IMG/VR virus record: IMGVR_UViG_3300034407_003474
Location: 1 to 40,480 of that record
Direction: 5' to 3' (one strand)
Source: a virus
DNA length: 40,480 nucleotides
The notes under the pieces are model-generated. The model ran no database searches. It was not told the DNA's origin and saw nothing but the letters and a program-made list of their open reading frames with translations. Below, in pieces: positions 6,775-15,588 of this stretch (the first letter of the stretch is position 1; every line of letters begins with the position of its first letter). The position numbers and the translations under genes are program-made.

Positions 6775-7203
6775 CTAGACCTTCTCCTTTTCGAAGCGCA
6801 GCGCCGTGCCGCAGTGTAGGATTATCAGCGCAGACGCCAGCAGGATGTGAGGCATCACCTGCTCGAGGCTGTCCGCGTACCCCAGCTTGCGCCATGAAAA
6901 TTCAAGCAGGAATTGCGCGGTTCGGAGCGCGCCGATCAGGCTTCCGAAAGCGGTCCCGAACACCCCCAGCGCCACAAAGTCACGCGACCGCCATTCGCGA
7001 GAGGACATCGGCCGACCGAACACCCAGCGCGTGGCATCCACGACAAGGCAAAGAGGCGCGGCAGGCGGCCGGTCATAGGCCCTGTGCAGCGCCCTTGCCC
7101 CCGCTACGCACGCGACCATGTAGGCCATGAACGCCCAGAAATAGGCGGCAAGGTTTGCCCAGCCGAGCGGCGTGGCAGGCAGGTCGAGGCCAAGCCAGGT
7201 CAT
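6775..7203 (-). CDS. Small multi-span membrane protein of the lysis cassette
   Basis: A 142-residue protein with likely membrane spans at about 14-38, 77-95 and 115-133, joined by basic loops (GARALHRAYDRPP, RPMSSREWRSRD). Its stop is directly followed by the start of the holin-like gene. It could be a second holin, an antiholin or a pinholin. No family is recognised with certainty. The ATG at 7203 overlaps the end of the lectin-like gene by 4 bases. Confidence 0.6.
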   Translation of the reverse strand: MTWLGLDLPATPLGWANLAAYFWAFMAYMVACVAGARALHRAYDRPPAAPLCLVVDATRWVFGRPMSSREWRSRDFVALGVFGTAFGSLIGALRTAQFLLEFSWRKLGYADSLEQVMPHILLASALIILHCGTALRFEKEKV

Positions 7204-8012
7204 GCGAGTGTGATCAGTTCGCCCATGCGGGCCGTGCAGAACGCTTTGATGTCCGCCAATAGCGCAACCTCCTCGTCAGCGCTTCCGAAGCAATCCAGGG
7301 TAAACACGCCAGCAGCGTCGATAGAGGCTTCAGGGGCCAACGTGTCACCGCCGTCCAGCCCAGGCTGACCAAGGTAAATCTCGGTGTTGGCCACTAGGTC
7401 GATGGTCGCCGAAAGCGTGGTCGGAGCAGCGCCATTGATGGAAACCGAAACCTCGGACGAGCCGTCATAACTGCCGATGATCAGGTTCCACTCCTCATCC
7501 ACATAGGATTGCTGAGGTGTCACCGATCCGCTGGCCGAACCATACCAGTGCTGGACACTATTGCTCGCTGTCGAGCGATACAGCAGCGCCGACCGTTCGG
7601 AGCCGCCGTCAAAGAAGCCCAGGATAACTTCGTCGGCATCCCCGGTTCCCTGCGTTTTCTTCGCGATCGCAAAAAAGGTGTGGGCCTGAGCGCTGTTGAA
7701 CCCGCCGTCACGGTTCAGCAAAAGATTGGATTTGGTTGACGACACGAACTGCATCGTTTCCCGCCCGAGATCGGCGTCTGTCGCCCAGTTGGGACGCTCG
7801 GCGGTGACAGTCTGGATGAAGTCCGGCCCGTTCGGGACCAGATTGTCCAGCACTGACACCTCATCATCGACAAGCGTCACCCTCGACGTATCTGCAACAA
7901 CCATCGCAACGGCAGATGAGTTCAGCGCCAGCGGCGCTGCATTGCCCAGGGCAGGCGGGAGAAAGCCGCGGATTGCAACGGGGGCATTTGATCGTAGTGT
8001 GATATCAGGCAT
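7200..8012 (-). CDS. Tail-associated protein with lectin/LamG-like fold
   Basis: A 270-residue protein. After a short N-terminal region, residues about 60-245 read as a beta-rich concanavalin A/LamG-type jelly roll: FFAIAKKTQG, VILGFFDGG, SALLYRS, EEWNLIIGSYDG and SVSINGAAP, then TEIYLGQPGLDGG, the usual order for laminin-G-like phage proteins. Such domains bind sugars or form tail-spike parts. Its place after the fibre gene and before the lysis genes suggests a receptor-binding accessory at the tail tip. Confidence 0.65.
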   Translation of the reverse strand: MPDITLRSNAPVAIRGFLPPALGNAAPLALNSSAVAMVVADTSRVTLVDDEVSVLDNLVPNGPDFIQTVTAERPNWATDADLGRETMQFVSSTKSNLLLNRDGGFNSAQAHTFFAIAKKTQGTGDADEVILGFFDGGSERSALLYRSTASNSVQHWYGSASGSVTPQQSYVDEEWNLIIGSYDGSSEVSVSINGAAPTTLSATIDLVANTEIYLGQPGLDGGDTLAPEASIDAAGVFTLDCFGSADEEVALLADIKAFCTARMGELITLA

Positions 8013-8025
8013 GACGCCCTCCTGG

Positions 8026-10269
8026 TCAGGCAGAGATGTCGAAAATTGTGGCCGGCACGAAATGCTTCACAGTCGGCTCATTCAGCACGACAGGCGCGTC
8101 CACGCCGTCGAAATAGAGCTTGCCGTAGCAGCTCGAATATTGAGGCGTGTTCACGGTTCCGTCCGGCGCGTTTTCGTAATCAAAGCCGGGTGCGGGCAGC
8201 GCCGCGTAATTCAGTTCGAGATTCTTGCCCGCCAGGGCCTCGGTCGCCGTGATGGTCACGACATTGCCGCTGACCGAAACGGACGAAACCAGCTCGGTGC
8301 TGCCCTCCAGCAAATTGAAACCCAGATCCGCGCGCGCCGGCATGCGCTCGCTTTCGGTCTGCAACGTGCCCGTGGTCTGTCGCGGCGAGGTCACCGCGAT
8401 GGACAGGTCCGCGCCGTCGATTGACACGCTCGTGGGATCAAGCTGCGGTGGCGCCCAATCGCCGAACCGCTCGACATAGGTCACAGCAAGGGCGACGACT
8501 TCGGCAAGGGCGACATTCGACCAACTGGTCCGGTGTGTCCGATCATCCAGCGGATAGGGATGGCCGGCCGCCGCCAGCCAGTCAGCACCGCTGGTATTGG
8601 TGTCGCAGAAGTTGACCAGACCCTGCGCGCCGGCCGTCAATTGAGGGCTGTCGACCTGCTCCACATTCGGAATCCAGAAAATGTTTCGCGTGCCAAGTCC
8701 CAGCGCATCCTGCTGCGTGCGATACTCGGCGAGAAAAGCCTCCTCCAGCGCGACCGTCGAATCTGGCGAAAAAGCCGTGACCAGATGCGTATAGGTCTGC
8801 GGGTCACGGCGATAAGTGTCTGCCAGAATACTTTGGATTTCTGACCGCAGCTTTACATTCGCCGCCCACAGGTAATGCGTGTTGCCGTCCACCAATGCCG
8901 CGTTGACCGTGGTTTCACCGGCCGTATAGCTTGAGCCCTCTGGCAGGAATTTGTCAGGCGTCTGCCCACCCTGCCCGCACGACGCATGAATGAGTTGCGG
9001 GCGCGCCAGGTTGAACTCGGCGCGGCGCAAATCGACAAGCGCGGCGATAATCCCGCCCAGCGTCCACTCCGCCGACCAGTCCTGACGGTAAAAGTCCTCG
9101 ATGCTCTCATCGTCCGAATAGGAGCGTTTGCGATAGGGCTGATCGGTCACGGTCGCGTTGCTGGCGATGGCGCGCTGCGTCGTGGTCAGGGCCCGGCCCA
9201 GGCGCTCTACGGCAAAGCGGGTGCGGCCCGTATCGTCCAACACATCGCACTCGCTGGCATAATTGCTGTCGCGGACCATCCAGGAGCGACCATCTGTCTC
9301 GAACAGCTCGAAGGCCGGGCCATCCAGAAGGATCGGGGCATAGGCATCGCCGGTGAAGTGGGACACCATGGCGAGGCCATCGCGGCGAAACTGGCAGAAC
9401 TCGGCCGAGACAGTCACGCTATCGATCGCACCCTCACCGGCAATCACCGGCAGGTGTGTGAGGCCATGCGCGAAGCGCTGAGCGTCCAGCGCGCCCCTTT
9501 GAGAGCCCAAATCTTCATTGACCTCAAAAAGAAGCGCGCCATCTGCCGACAAAAAACCATAGGCCCGCTCGCCGACGCTATAGATCAGGTCCAACCACCA
9601 GCCATTGCCGTTCGGATCAAGGCCCGCGAGCCGATACAGATCATCAGTCAGGACCTGCCACACATCCTCGACGTCATTTTTTGCGAGCCCAGCGCTTGCC
9701 ATGGCGGCCTCGGCGGTCGTCACGCCACGCCGAGGCGTCAAAACTGTTGTGCCGGAAGTCCCGGCAGCGGCTTCGCTGGCGGATGCCTCGGCTACCGTGA
9801 TTGTTCGATCAGCAGACAGGTCGCCGCCGCCGGTGGCCAGTCCCGCTGCACTGATCGCACGGGTCGCATCGGCCTTGGCGGCCAGATCGGAGGCTGATGC
9901 GAGTTGCAATGTCGTGGCTGACCAGCTCCCCGGCGACCCGACAGTAAACAAGTAGAGCCCGTTATTGGACGCTGTGCTGTCATTGAAGACGAGGGCAACC
10001 GTGCCATCATCCTGTGTGTCGTCCGCATCCATCACTGCTTTGGTCGTGTATGCGACGTTTGCGGTCGCGATCAGAGCAGCCAGATCCGAGAGCTGCCCGG
10101 GCACGTTTTCCAGTGCAGTGACGTTCGTCACCCACCCGGATGCGAGCGCATCAATGCGACTCTGGACATCCGTGTCCTGCACCCGGGCGAGATAAGGCGA
10201 AGCATAATACTTCTGCCCCGACTCGTCGGTCAGATAGTCTTTGTGGAAAAGATAGGCGATTTCAGCCAC
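8026..10269 (-). CDS. Tail fibre protein, possible SGNH-type esterase domain
   Basis: A 747-residue protein. The N-terminus (about 1-200) has fibre-like features: repeated A/S/T/D-rich segments and phrases such as GGGDLSADRTITVAEAS, seen in phage tail fibre shafts. The central and C-terminal parts (about 380-610) contain PQLIHASCGQGGQTPDKF and, further on, HPYPLDDRTHRTSWSN, which resemble block II and the D-x-x-H block of SGNH/SASA carbohydrate esterases. The tail (about 620-747) is beta-rich. A deacetylase acting on surface polysaccharide is plausible, but a clear block I GDS serine was not found, so activity is inference. It is the likely host-recognition protein. Confidence 0.65.
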   Translation of the reverse strand: MAEIAYLFHKDYLTDESGQKYYASPYLARVQDTDVQSRIDALASGWVTNVTALENVPGQLSDLAALIATANVAYTTKAVMDADDTQDDGTVALVFNDSTASNNGLYLFTVGSPGSWSATTLQLASASDLAAKADATRAISAAGLATGGGDLSADRTITVAEASASEAAAGTSGTTVLTPRRGVTTAEAAMASAGLAKNDVEDVWQVLTDDLYRLAGLDPNGNGWWLDLIYSVGERAYGFLSADGALLFEVNEDLGSQRGALDAQRFAHGLTHLPVIAGEGAIDSVTVSAEFCQFRRDGLAMVSHFTGDAYAPILLDGPAFELFETDGRSWMVRDSNYASECDVLDDTGRTRFAVERLGRALTTTQRAIASNATVTDQPYRKRSYSDDESIEDFYRQDWSAEWTLGGIIAALVDLRRAEFNLARPQLIHASCGQGGQTPDKFLPEGSSYTAGETTVNAALVDGNTHYLWAANVKLRSEIQSILADTYRRDPQTYTHLVTAFSPDSTVALEEAFLAEYRTQQDALGLGTRNIFWIPNVEQVDSPQLTAGAQGLVNFCDTNTSGADWLAAAGHPYPLDDRTHRTSWSNVALAEVVALAVTYVERFGDWAPPQLDPTSVSIDGADLSIAVTSPRQTTGTLQTESERMPARADLGFNLLEGSTELVSSVSVSGNVVTITATEALAGKNLELNYAALPAPGFDYENAPDGTVNTPQYSSCYGKLYFDGVDAPVVLNEPTVKHFVPATIFDISA

Positions 10270-10324
10270 GACAAAGGCTCCTGGGGTTCAGGGCGGATTG
10301 CTCCGAATTGATTGAAATGCTGGA

Positions 10325-13300
10325 TCAGAGCCCGAGAACTTCGGCCTTGATCCTTGCGGCAATGGTGGCGTCCCGATTTCCGCCGTCGCGGTTCACGCCC
10401 TCGGAACACGCTGTCACGTCATCGTCATCGGCGGCCCAGCGCCAGCGCGCCTTGTAGCCGCTCGCGTCATAACTGCCAGATACCAGGCTGGGGAGCGTCA
10501 CGGCGCCGAACGCGATGATAGGTTTTGTGAGCGCGCGGCCTGCGGAGACCATGTTGGCTGATGCCGAGTTGACGGTTTCGGCAGCAGAGTGCTCACCGAT
10601 TGCGGAATAGAAGGTTGAGATCAGCGTGCCATCTGATTCCAGCAGGTCGAGATAGTGCTTGTAATACTGCCACCGGAAAATATCGGCAGTTGCCAGATAG
10701 TTGGCGATGCACTGAACTTCGACCGTCGCACCCGGCTCGCCATTAAAGACAGAGGTTGTCACTGACAGGTTGTCAAAATCGCTGGTTCCTGTTGGCACAC
10801 ACTCGCCCGACGCGCACGCGCTGGCCCAGATTGTCGTGGCTGCGAGCGTCCCGGACCCCTCGCCCACAACAGAGCCAACCGGCATCATACGCGGCGCAAT
10901 GTTGAAGACCTCGTTTGTGACATCGGCCTCGAACATTTCGACGCCATCGGAATCGTAGAGCCATATCCCGACGTCGCCCGACACCGGATGCTTGCCGATG
11001 CAGATACGCAAAACGTCAGGGGTGCCACTGTCGTAGAAGGTGAATGCCGCATCATCATCAAGACGCAGCTCCTTGAGGATGTGCACAATCGCGTCGCGCA
11101 CCTCCATCGCCACCGTGACACCATCGCCACCCGCATCCGGATTGGCGAAGGCAATCACGCCCGCAATGTTCAATATCCGGCTGACGCCATCCGCCGCATA
11201 AAGCTCGGAGAGCGCATAGGTCACGCCGTCCGCACCCTCATAGGTCACCGAGGTCTGGTAGCGGGCGACATTGGCTGTCACTTCTTGCAGGACCAGGACG
11301 GCCGCGCGAGAGACTGCCGTCTCATACACCAGCCCTTCGATCTCGAAGACCCGGGCCTGATCGACCAGACTTTGCGCGATGATACGGCCAACAGCCTCGT
11401 CCTGCGGATCCCGGAAGGCCTCGACGGAGGCCTGGTTCGGGCCGGCATAGGCGACAAACGGCTCATGAACCTGCAGGCGCGCCGTGCCGGCAGCGGTTGA
11501 AGTCGAAACGACCTCCAGCTGCCCCCATCGCACGCCATTGGGAATATCAGCCGCCTCGAGGAACCCCTCCGCCCGCTCGCCGGTCGCGGCGGTCGCCACT
11601 TCGACAGGCGTTCCGACTTCAGCCAGATCGGCGTCGAAGAAGCGAACTTGCAGCGCCGCCTGCGAAAGCGGCCCGGTCAGCGTGACCTCGCCCCCGACCA
11701 TCAGACGGGATTCCGGGCGCAACTCAAAACGGGGCTTGAAGATGATGTCCAGGACTTCACCCGTGCCGACCGACAATTCCGCTGCGAGCGCATTGGGGTC
11801 ACCGGAAATCAGGGACAGCGGCGCGGTGTTGGACACATTGTCCCGGATGCCTAGCTGGAACAGCGGATCGAACACGCGATTGATCGCGCCGACCTGGGTG
11901 AGTGTTGCCAGCCCCGCAGCCAGCTCTGGATTGGCCGACGCAAGGAAGGCAAGGGCCGAGTCAATATCGTCTTGCGTGACGGAACCAACCGCACGGGTCG
12001 AGACAAAACCATCCGAAGTTGTGACCGTCTCAGCGTCGCACCATTGGCCAACCCGCGTGCCGCCGATCAGGCGGGCGCGAACTGAATACTCCGTGCCAGG
12101 CGCGACGCCCTCAACCAGAACGCGCTGACCTGCCGACTTGAGGCACCGGGTCGAGCGGATTTCCTCATCGTCATCTGTTGGCCAATACTCAAACTCAATA
12201 TGGGTTTCGAGCGGGCTTTCCGCGACAGAGAACGCGGCCTGAATAGCCGGAAGCGTCGTGCCGCCGCCCTCAACAGAAACAGCGGTCAGGGTCAAGTCTG
12301 GAACCGCCGGATCGGGTATTTCGCCTATCGGGTAGGTAGGCGGGGTCGGGTTGTCCACGCCATCAGCGGCGGTCTGGTCCCAAGCCCACGGGTCAACCGA
12401 AATCTCTTGAGCCTGGATGATGACCCGGCTTCCACGGTCGCGCGTGTTGATGCGCGATGTTGTCTGGACTTCCCAAACCGAGGAGGAAAGGCCCGTCTGC
12501 CCATCAGTGACGGTGATCCAGTCACCCGGCTCCGACTGCATCGCGATCAGGGGCAGTTCAAATGTCGCGGTGCCTGCGAGGCGGGCGCGCTCATGCTTGG
12601 CAATCTGGATGCGGGTCGCTTGAAAGCGCGAATAAACGAAGTCCAGCCCAAGGGATTGAACCCGGTGACGACTATCGTCCGCTGTCAGGTCAGCAGACGG
12701 CGCATAGGCCGGGAGGTCTTGCATTTCCCATGCGCTGTCAGGGTCGACAAAGTTCGCGCCGGTTTCGTTATACCGGGCCGTTGCCGCGCCGTGCTCGTCC
12801 ATCGAAATAAGGCGACCGCCCATAGCGCGAATGTCGTATGTGTGCTCTGGCGTCCGGTCGGCGCCGGGCAGGATCGTGAACGTCCCTCCGACTTCGATCA
12901 GGTCGCCATCCATTGACGCCATGACCTTTTCCAGCGACGGGCGAATGCCGCTGCCTTTGTCCATGCGGATCATGCCCCCGCAGCGGTAGCGCTTCTCCGT
13001 GCCGTCATCCGTCTCGACGCTCTCGTCACAGATGTCCGCCGCGTCTTCCAGATCCGCTTCCGGGATATCGGCTGACACGATGCCGTGAGCGCCAACAATG
13101 ACTTCCCCGCCGCGCTTCCAGCCACGGATTGCTTGTGCCGCGATCAGAGCGGGGTTGAACCGGGCGTCTGTATCAGTCGGCCATGTGCTGGCGTCATCCG
13201 GGTCGCTGCCCTCGTAGCGCGGGTCATGGACCGGAGCACCATCACCCACAAAGACGATTTGGCTCGGCTCGGACGTGATGTTGTCATCTGGGCTGAATTC

Positions 13301-13819
13301 CCAGCGCATGATAGCAATGGCCATGCCCGCGAAGGTGTCGTCTGATGTCAGCTCGCCGCCGTATGACCCCTCTCCCGCAGCAGCCGCAAGCTCACTGTCA
13401 AGCACCTGATCTTCCGTGCCGGACATGATCCGAAACTTGATGGTTGGAGAGTCGTCTTCCTTGGTCAGATAGTCCGTGACATTGACCCAACCGGACAGCG
13501 GGTCGCCAGAAAGCGTGACCTTCTGGCCATCAATCCAGATTTCCTCGATGCCGGTGATCAGGTAGTCGGAGAGGGCCGTGACGCGCCAGACGTATTGGTT
13601 CTCAGCTCCCGATACCGTGTCATAGACGCCCGAGCCGCCGGTCGCGAAACGTCCGACTGCAATCTCGCGCGGATAGTTGGCGTCCAGCTTGCGGGAGAGA
13701 TCGAAGCCTCGATCGACCTCATTGGCACCAGGCGTCTTGAGCTTTGACCGAATAGCGGAAACCGCAAGGCCTCCGAGGAGCAAGGCCGGGGATGCTAGGA
13801 GTAGCGCGGCAGGAGGCAT
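10325..13819 (-). CDS. Tail tip / host-specificity protein, gpJ-like
   Basis: A protein of about 1164 residues. It starts with a hydrophobic segment (PPAALLLASPALLLGGLAVS), followed by regions typical of central tail tip proteins (YPREIAVGRFATGG, a long hub-like domain, RIQIAKHERARLAG, then EPGDWITVTDG). A fibronectin type III-like module lies near residues 510-615 (LTLTAVSVEGGG, then GTEYSVRARLIGG), and a beta-rich C-terminal half follows. Lambda gpJ and gene-transfer-agent homologues have this order. I chose ATG 13819, which overlaps the upstream stop (TAATG); a longer frame to 13966 is arginine-rich shadow sequence. Confidence 0.85.
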   Translation of the reverse strand: MPPAALLLASPALLLGGLAVSAIRSKLKTPGANEVDRGFDLSRKLDANYPREIAVGRFATGGSGVYDTVSGAENQYVWRVTALSDYLITGIEEIWIDGQKVTLSGDPLSGWVNVTDYLTKEDDSPTIKFRIMSGTEDQVLDSELAAAAGEGSYGGELTSDDTFAGMAIAIMRWEFSPDDNITSEPSQIVFVGDGAPVHDPRYEGSDPDDASTWPTDTDARFNPALIAAQAIRGWKRGGEVIVGAHGIVSADIPEADLEDAADICDESVETDDGTEKRYRCGGMIRMDKGSGIRPSLEKVMASMDGDLIEVGGTFTILPGADRTPEHTYDIRAMGGRLISMDEHGAATARYNETGANFVDPDSAWEMQDLPAYAPSADLTADDSRHRVQSLGLDFVYSRFQATRIQIAKHERARLAGTATFELPLIAMQSEPGDWITVTDGQTGLSSSVWEVQTTSRINTRDRGSRVIIQAQEISVDPWAWDQTAADGVDNPTPPTYPIGEIPDPAVPDLTLTAVSVEGGGTTLPAIQAAFSVAESPLETHIEFEYWPTDDDEEIRSTRCLKSAGQRVLVEGVAPGTEYSVRARLIGGTRVGQWCDAETVTTSDGFVSTRAVGSVTQDDIDSALAFLASANPELAAGLATLTQVGAINRVFDPLFQLGIRDNVSNTAPLSLISGDPNALAAELSVGTGEVLDIIFKPRFELRPESRLMVGGEVTLTGPLSQAALQVRFFDADLAEVGTPVEVATAATGERAEGFLEAADIPNGVRWGQLEVVSTSTAAGTARLQVHEPFVAYAGPNQASVEAFRDPQDEAVGRIIAQSLVDQARVFEIEGLVYETAVSRAAVLVLQEVTANVARYQTSVTYEGADGVTYALSELYAADGVSRILNIAGVIAFANPDAGGDGVTVAMEVRDAIVHILKELRLDDDAAFTFYDSGTPDVLRICIGKHPVSGDVGIWLYDSDGVEMFEADVTNEVFNIAPRMMPVGSVVGEGSGTLAATTIWASACASGECVPTGTSDFDNLSVTTSVFNGEPGATVEVQCIANYLATADIFRWQYYKHYLDLLESDGTLISTFYSAIGEHSAAETVNSASANMVSAGRALTKPIIAFGAVTLPSLVSGSYDASGYKARWRWAADDDDVTACSEGVNRDGGNRDATIAARIKAEVLGL

Positions 13820-14244
13820 TAGCGAACTCCGACTTGGAAGGCGCGCGTGACCAGATCGAGGGCGTAAGGACGCGTCCCGTTCGGCGTGACAGCAGAAATG
13901 CAGGTTTTGAGGCGAAGGCCCCCGGTAGCGCCGAGCGGCCCGTCGAGGATCACGACATCGCCGCAAACGGCATCGCGCGGATCGATCTCAGGCAGGCGCT
14001 GGGCAAGCGTTGAGGCAAGGTCGCCCGCGCCGTACTTGATGAGTGCGCGGGTTGCCCCAAGCTCGGTGAAGTACCGGCCTCGGAAGTCCGCTACCAGGTC
14101 AACGCCGGTCATGGCGAGAACGGCGTTTCCGGGATGCATCGCGCAATCGTTTTCGCCCCATGCGAAGGGTTTGAACGCAACGTCGATCAGGTAGGACGAA
14201 AATCGCGGCCTCCAATCAGAAAGCCGCGCGACTTGTTCAACCAT
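13819..14244 (-). CDS. DUF6950-like tail protein, possible NlpC/P60-type fold
   Basis: A 141-residue protein. The stretch FKPFAWGENDCAMHPGNAV is the hallmark of a small phage and gene-transfer-agent family with an NDC motif reminiscent of NlpC/P60 cysteine peptidases; a later GDVVILDG stretch fits the same fold. Such proteins sit at the tail tip and may open peptidoglycan during DNA entry. No obvious catalytic histidine could be fixed by eye. I chose ATG 14244, ten bases after the upstream stop, over the longer open frame to 14409. Confidence 0.7.
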   Translation of the reverse strand: MVEQVARLSDWRPRFSSYLIDVAFKPFAWGENDCAMHPGNAVLAMTGVDLVADFRGRYFTELGATRALIKYGAGDLASTLAQRLPEIDPRDAVCGDVVILDGPLGATGGLRLKTCISAVTPNGTRPYALDLVTRAFQVGVR

Positions 14245-14254
14245 GTTCGGTGCC

Positions 14255-14929
14255 TCAGTAGAGCTGCAAAGAGCTGCCCGGATCAGAGCGGCCACCGCCA
14301 CTCGACCCGGTGCGCGTCCCTGACTGTGAGGGGTTGTAGCCAACGGGCAGCTTACCGTTTCGGGCAGCGACCTTAGAGGCGTGACGAAGCGACCGGTCAT
14401 CCGTGTCAATGCGTTGCTGATCAGCGTCCGAACGAGTCCGGCCCGTTGCCCATCCCAGCGCTTGCCGGTTCGAGCGAACCTTGATCGTCACCTTGCCGGA
14501 TTTGAGTTCGATGGACTTGCTTTCAACGGGGCCTGCGAAGAGCTTGATGCCGCGTGACGCAACGCCAGTATCGGGGTTTTCGTACAGCTCCCAAATGTCC
14601 ACCCGGCGATTGACCATATCCTCGCGAAGCGCGTCGCGAAGGTCAGAGGTTTCATCAGAATAATCGTCGAGATTTTCAGTCAGTAGCGCCGCGTCAACGG
14701 TGATAGTGGCCTGATCCGCTGCAAGGCCGGACGCGGTGCGCAAATCGCTGATTTGGGCAAGCTGGCCGACGCCGATCCAGTTCTGGCTATCCCACGAAAT
14801 GAGCTCCCCGGGGCGATGATTGCCCAGATACCATGTGCCAGAGGTCAGCGAGAACTTGGCAAGATAGCGAAACTGGACGTGTCCGGCTTCCAGAAGTGTC
14901 TGCGTCGTGCTGTCGAATGACTTGGCCAT
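14255..14929 (-). CDS. DUF2163-like minor tail protein
   Basis: A 224-residue protein. It contains YLAKFSLTSGTWYLGNHRPG near the N-terminus, a beta-rich core (IKLFAGPVESKSIELKSGKV) and, at the C-terminus, SLRHASKVAARNGKLPVGY, the pattern of DUF2163/BR0599 proteins found next to gpJ in alphaproteobacterial phages and gene-transfer agents. It is a baseplate or tail-tip component. The start at 14929 overlaps the upstream stop (ATGA). Confidence 0.7.
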   Translation of the reverse strand: MAKSFDSTTQTLLEAGHVQFRYLAKFSLTSGTWYLGNHRPGELISWDSQNWIGVGQLAQISDLRTASGLAADQATITVDAALLTENLDDYSDETSDLRDALREDMVNRRVDIWELYENPDTGVASRGIKLFAGPVESKSIELKSGKVTIKVRSNRQALGWATGRTRSDADQQRIDTDDRSLRHASKVAARNGKLPVGYNPSQSGTRTGSSGGGRSDPGSSLQLY

Positions 14930-15588
14930 CAGATGAAGTCCCTGACGCGTTCGGAAAATGCGATGGAGAATGGCGAGGCGTTGTTGCCGCCGTATTGGAA
15001 ATCTTGCGGGTTCCAGCTCACCATTGCTTGGCAGCAGGCGTCGCGGACGCGCAATGTGGCGTCGCCATGTGTCAGACCGCGCGCCGGGCGAGGCTCGACC
15101 GTCACCGTCACGTCGCCCGACCCGTCTGCTTGCGCGTCTGCGGTAAGCACATGCAGGTGCCAGCGGTCGCTTGTGTCTTGAAAACTGAAATAATCCCCAG
15201 CCCGAAGCTGCTGGCCGGCCGTCCATCCTTCAAGATCGAAAGTGGACGCTGCCCGGTCATAGTCCGCAACGTTCGGCGCTCCCCACGGACTACCAGACGC
15301 CAGCGGCTTGCCTTCGCCGTCATAGTGCTCAAGAGGGACGCGGCGGGCCGGATCAAAGACGAGTACCGGGATCTTGGCACCACGCAGCGAGCGAAGGAAG
15401 CTGTGCCACACGTCGCGATCTGCCCGCGTCGGAAAGCCCGCAAAGCGAAAGGATGCCCGCCATTCCGGGTCGAACGGCTCCATCGTCTGGCCAAGACCGC
15501 CGCCATCGCCGTATTCGCTATAGCGGTGGATGTCGAACGAAGCGGATTGCATATAGGTCAGGGCCGGAAGCTCTTTAGGAGTGGCCAT
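14929..15588 (-). CDS. Minor tail protein, distal-tail type
   Basis: A 219-residue beta-rich protein (FDIHRYSEYGDGGG, PVLVFDPARRVPLEHYDG, DDYFSFQD-like segments, DVTVTVEPRPARGL, then VSWNPQDFQYGG). It lies directly after the tape measure gene and before the DUF2163-like gene, the position of distal tail or gpM/gpL-like proteins that connect the tube to the tip. It starts at 15588, touching the stop of the tape measure gene. Family assignment rests mainly on position. Confidence 0.65.
   Translation of the reverse strand: MATPKELPALTYMQSASFDIHRYSEYGDGGGLGQTMEPFDPEWRASFRFAGFPTRADRDVWHSFLRSLRGAKIPVLVFDPARRVPLEHYDGEGKPLASGSPWGAPNVADYDRAASTFDLEGWTAGQQLRAGDYFSFQDTSDRWHLHVLTADAQADGSGDVTVTVEPRPARGLTHGDATLRVRDACCQAMVSWNPQDFQYGGNNASPFSIAFSERVRDFI

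Noticed and set aside
10325-13966. Longer start for the tail tip protein
   Set aside because: The extra 49 residues are arginine-rich and overlap the upstream gene; ATG 13819 with a TAATG overlap fits better.
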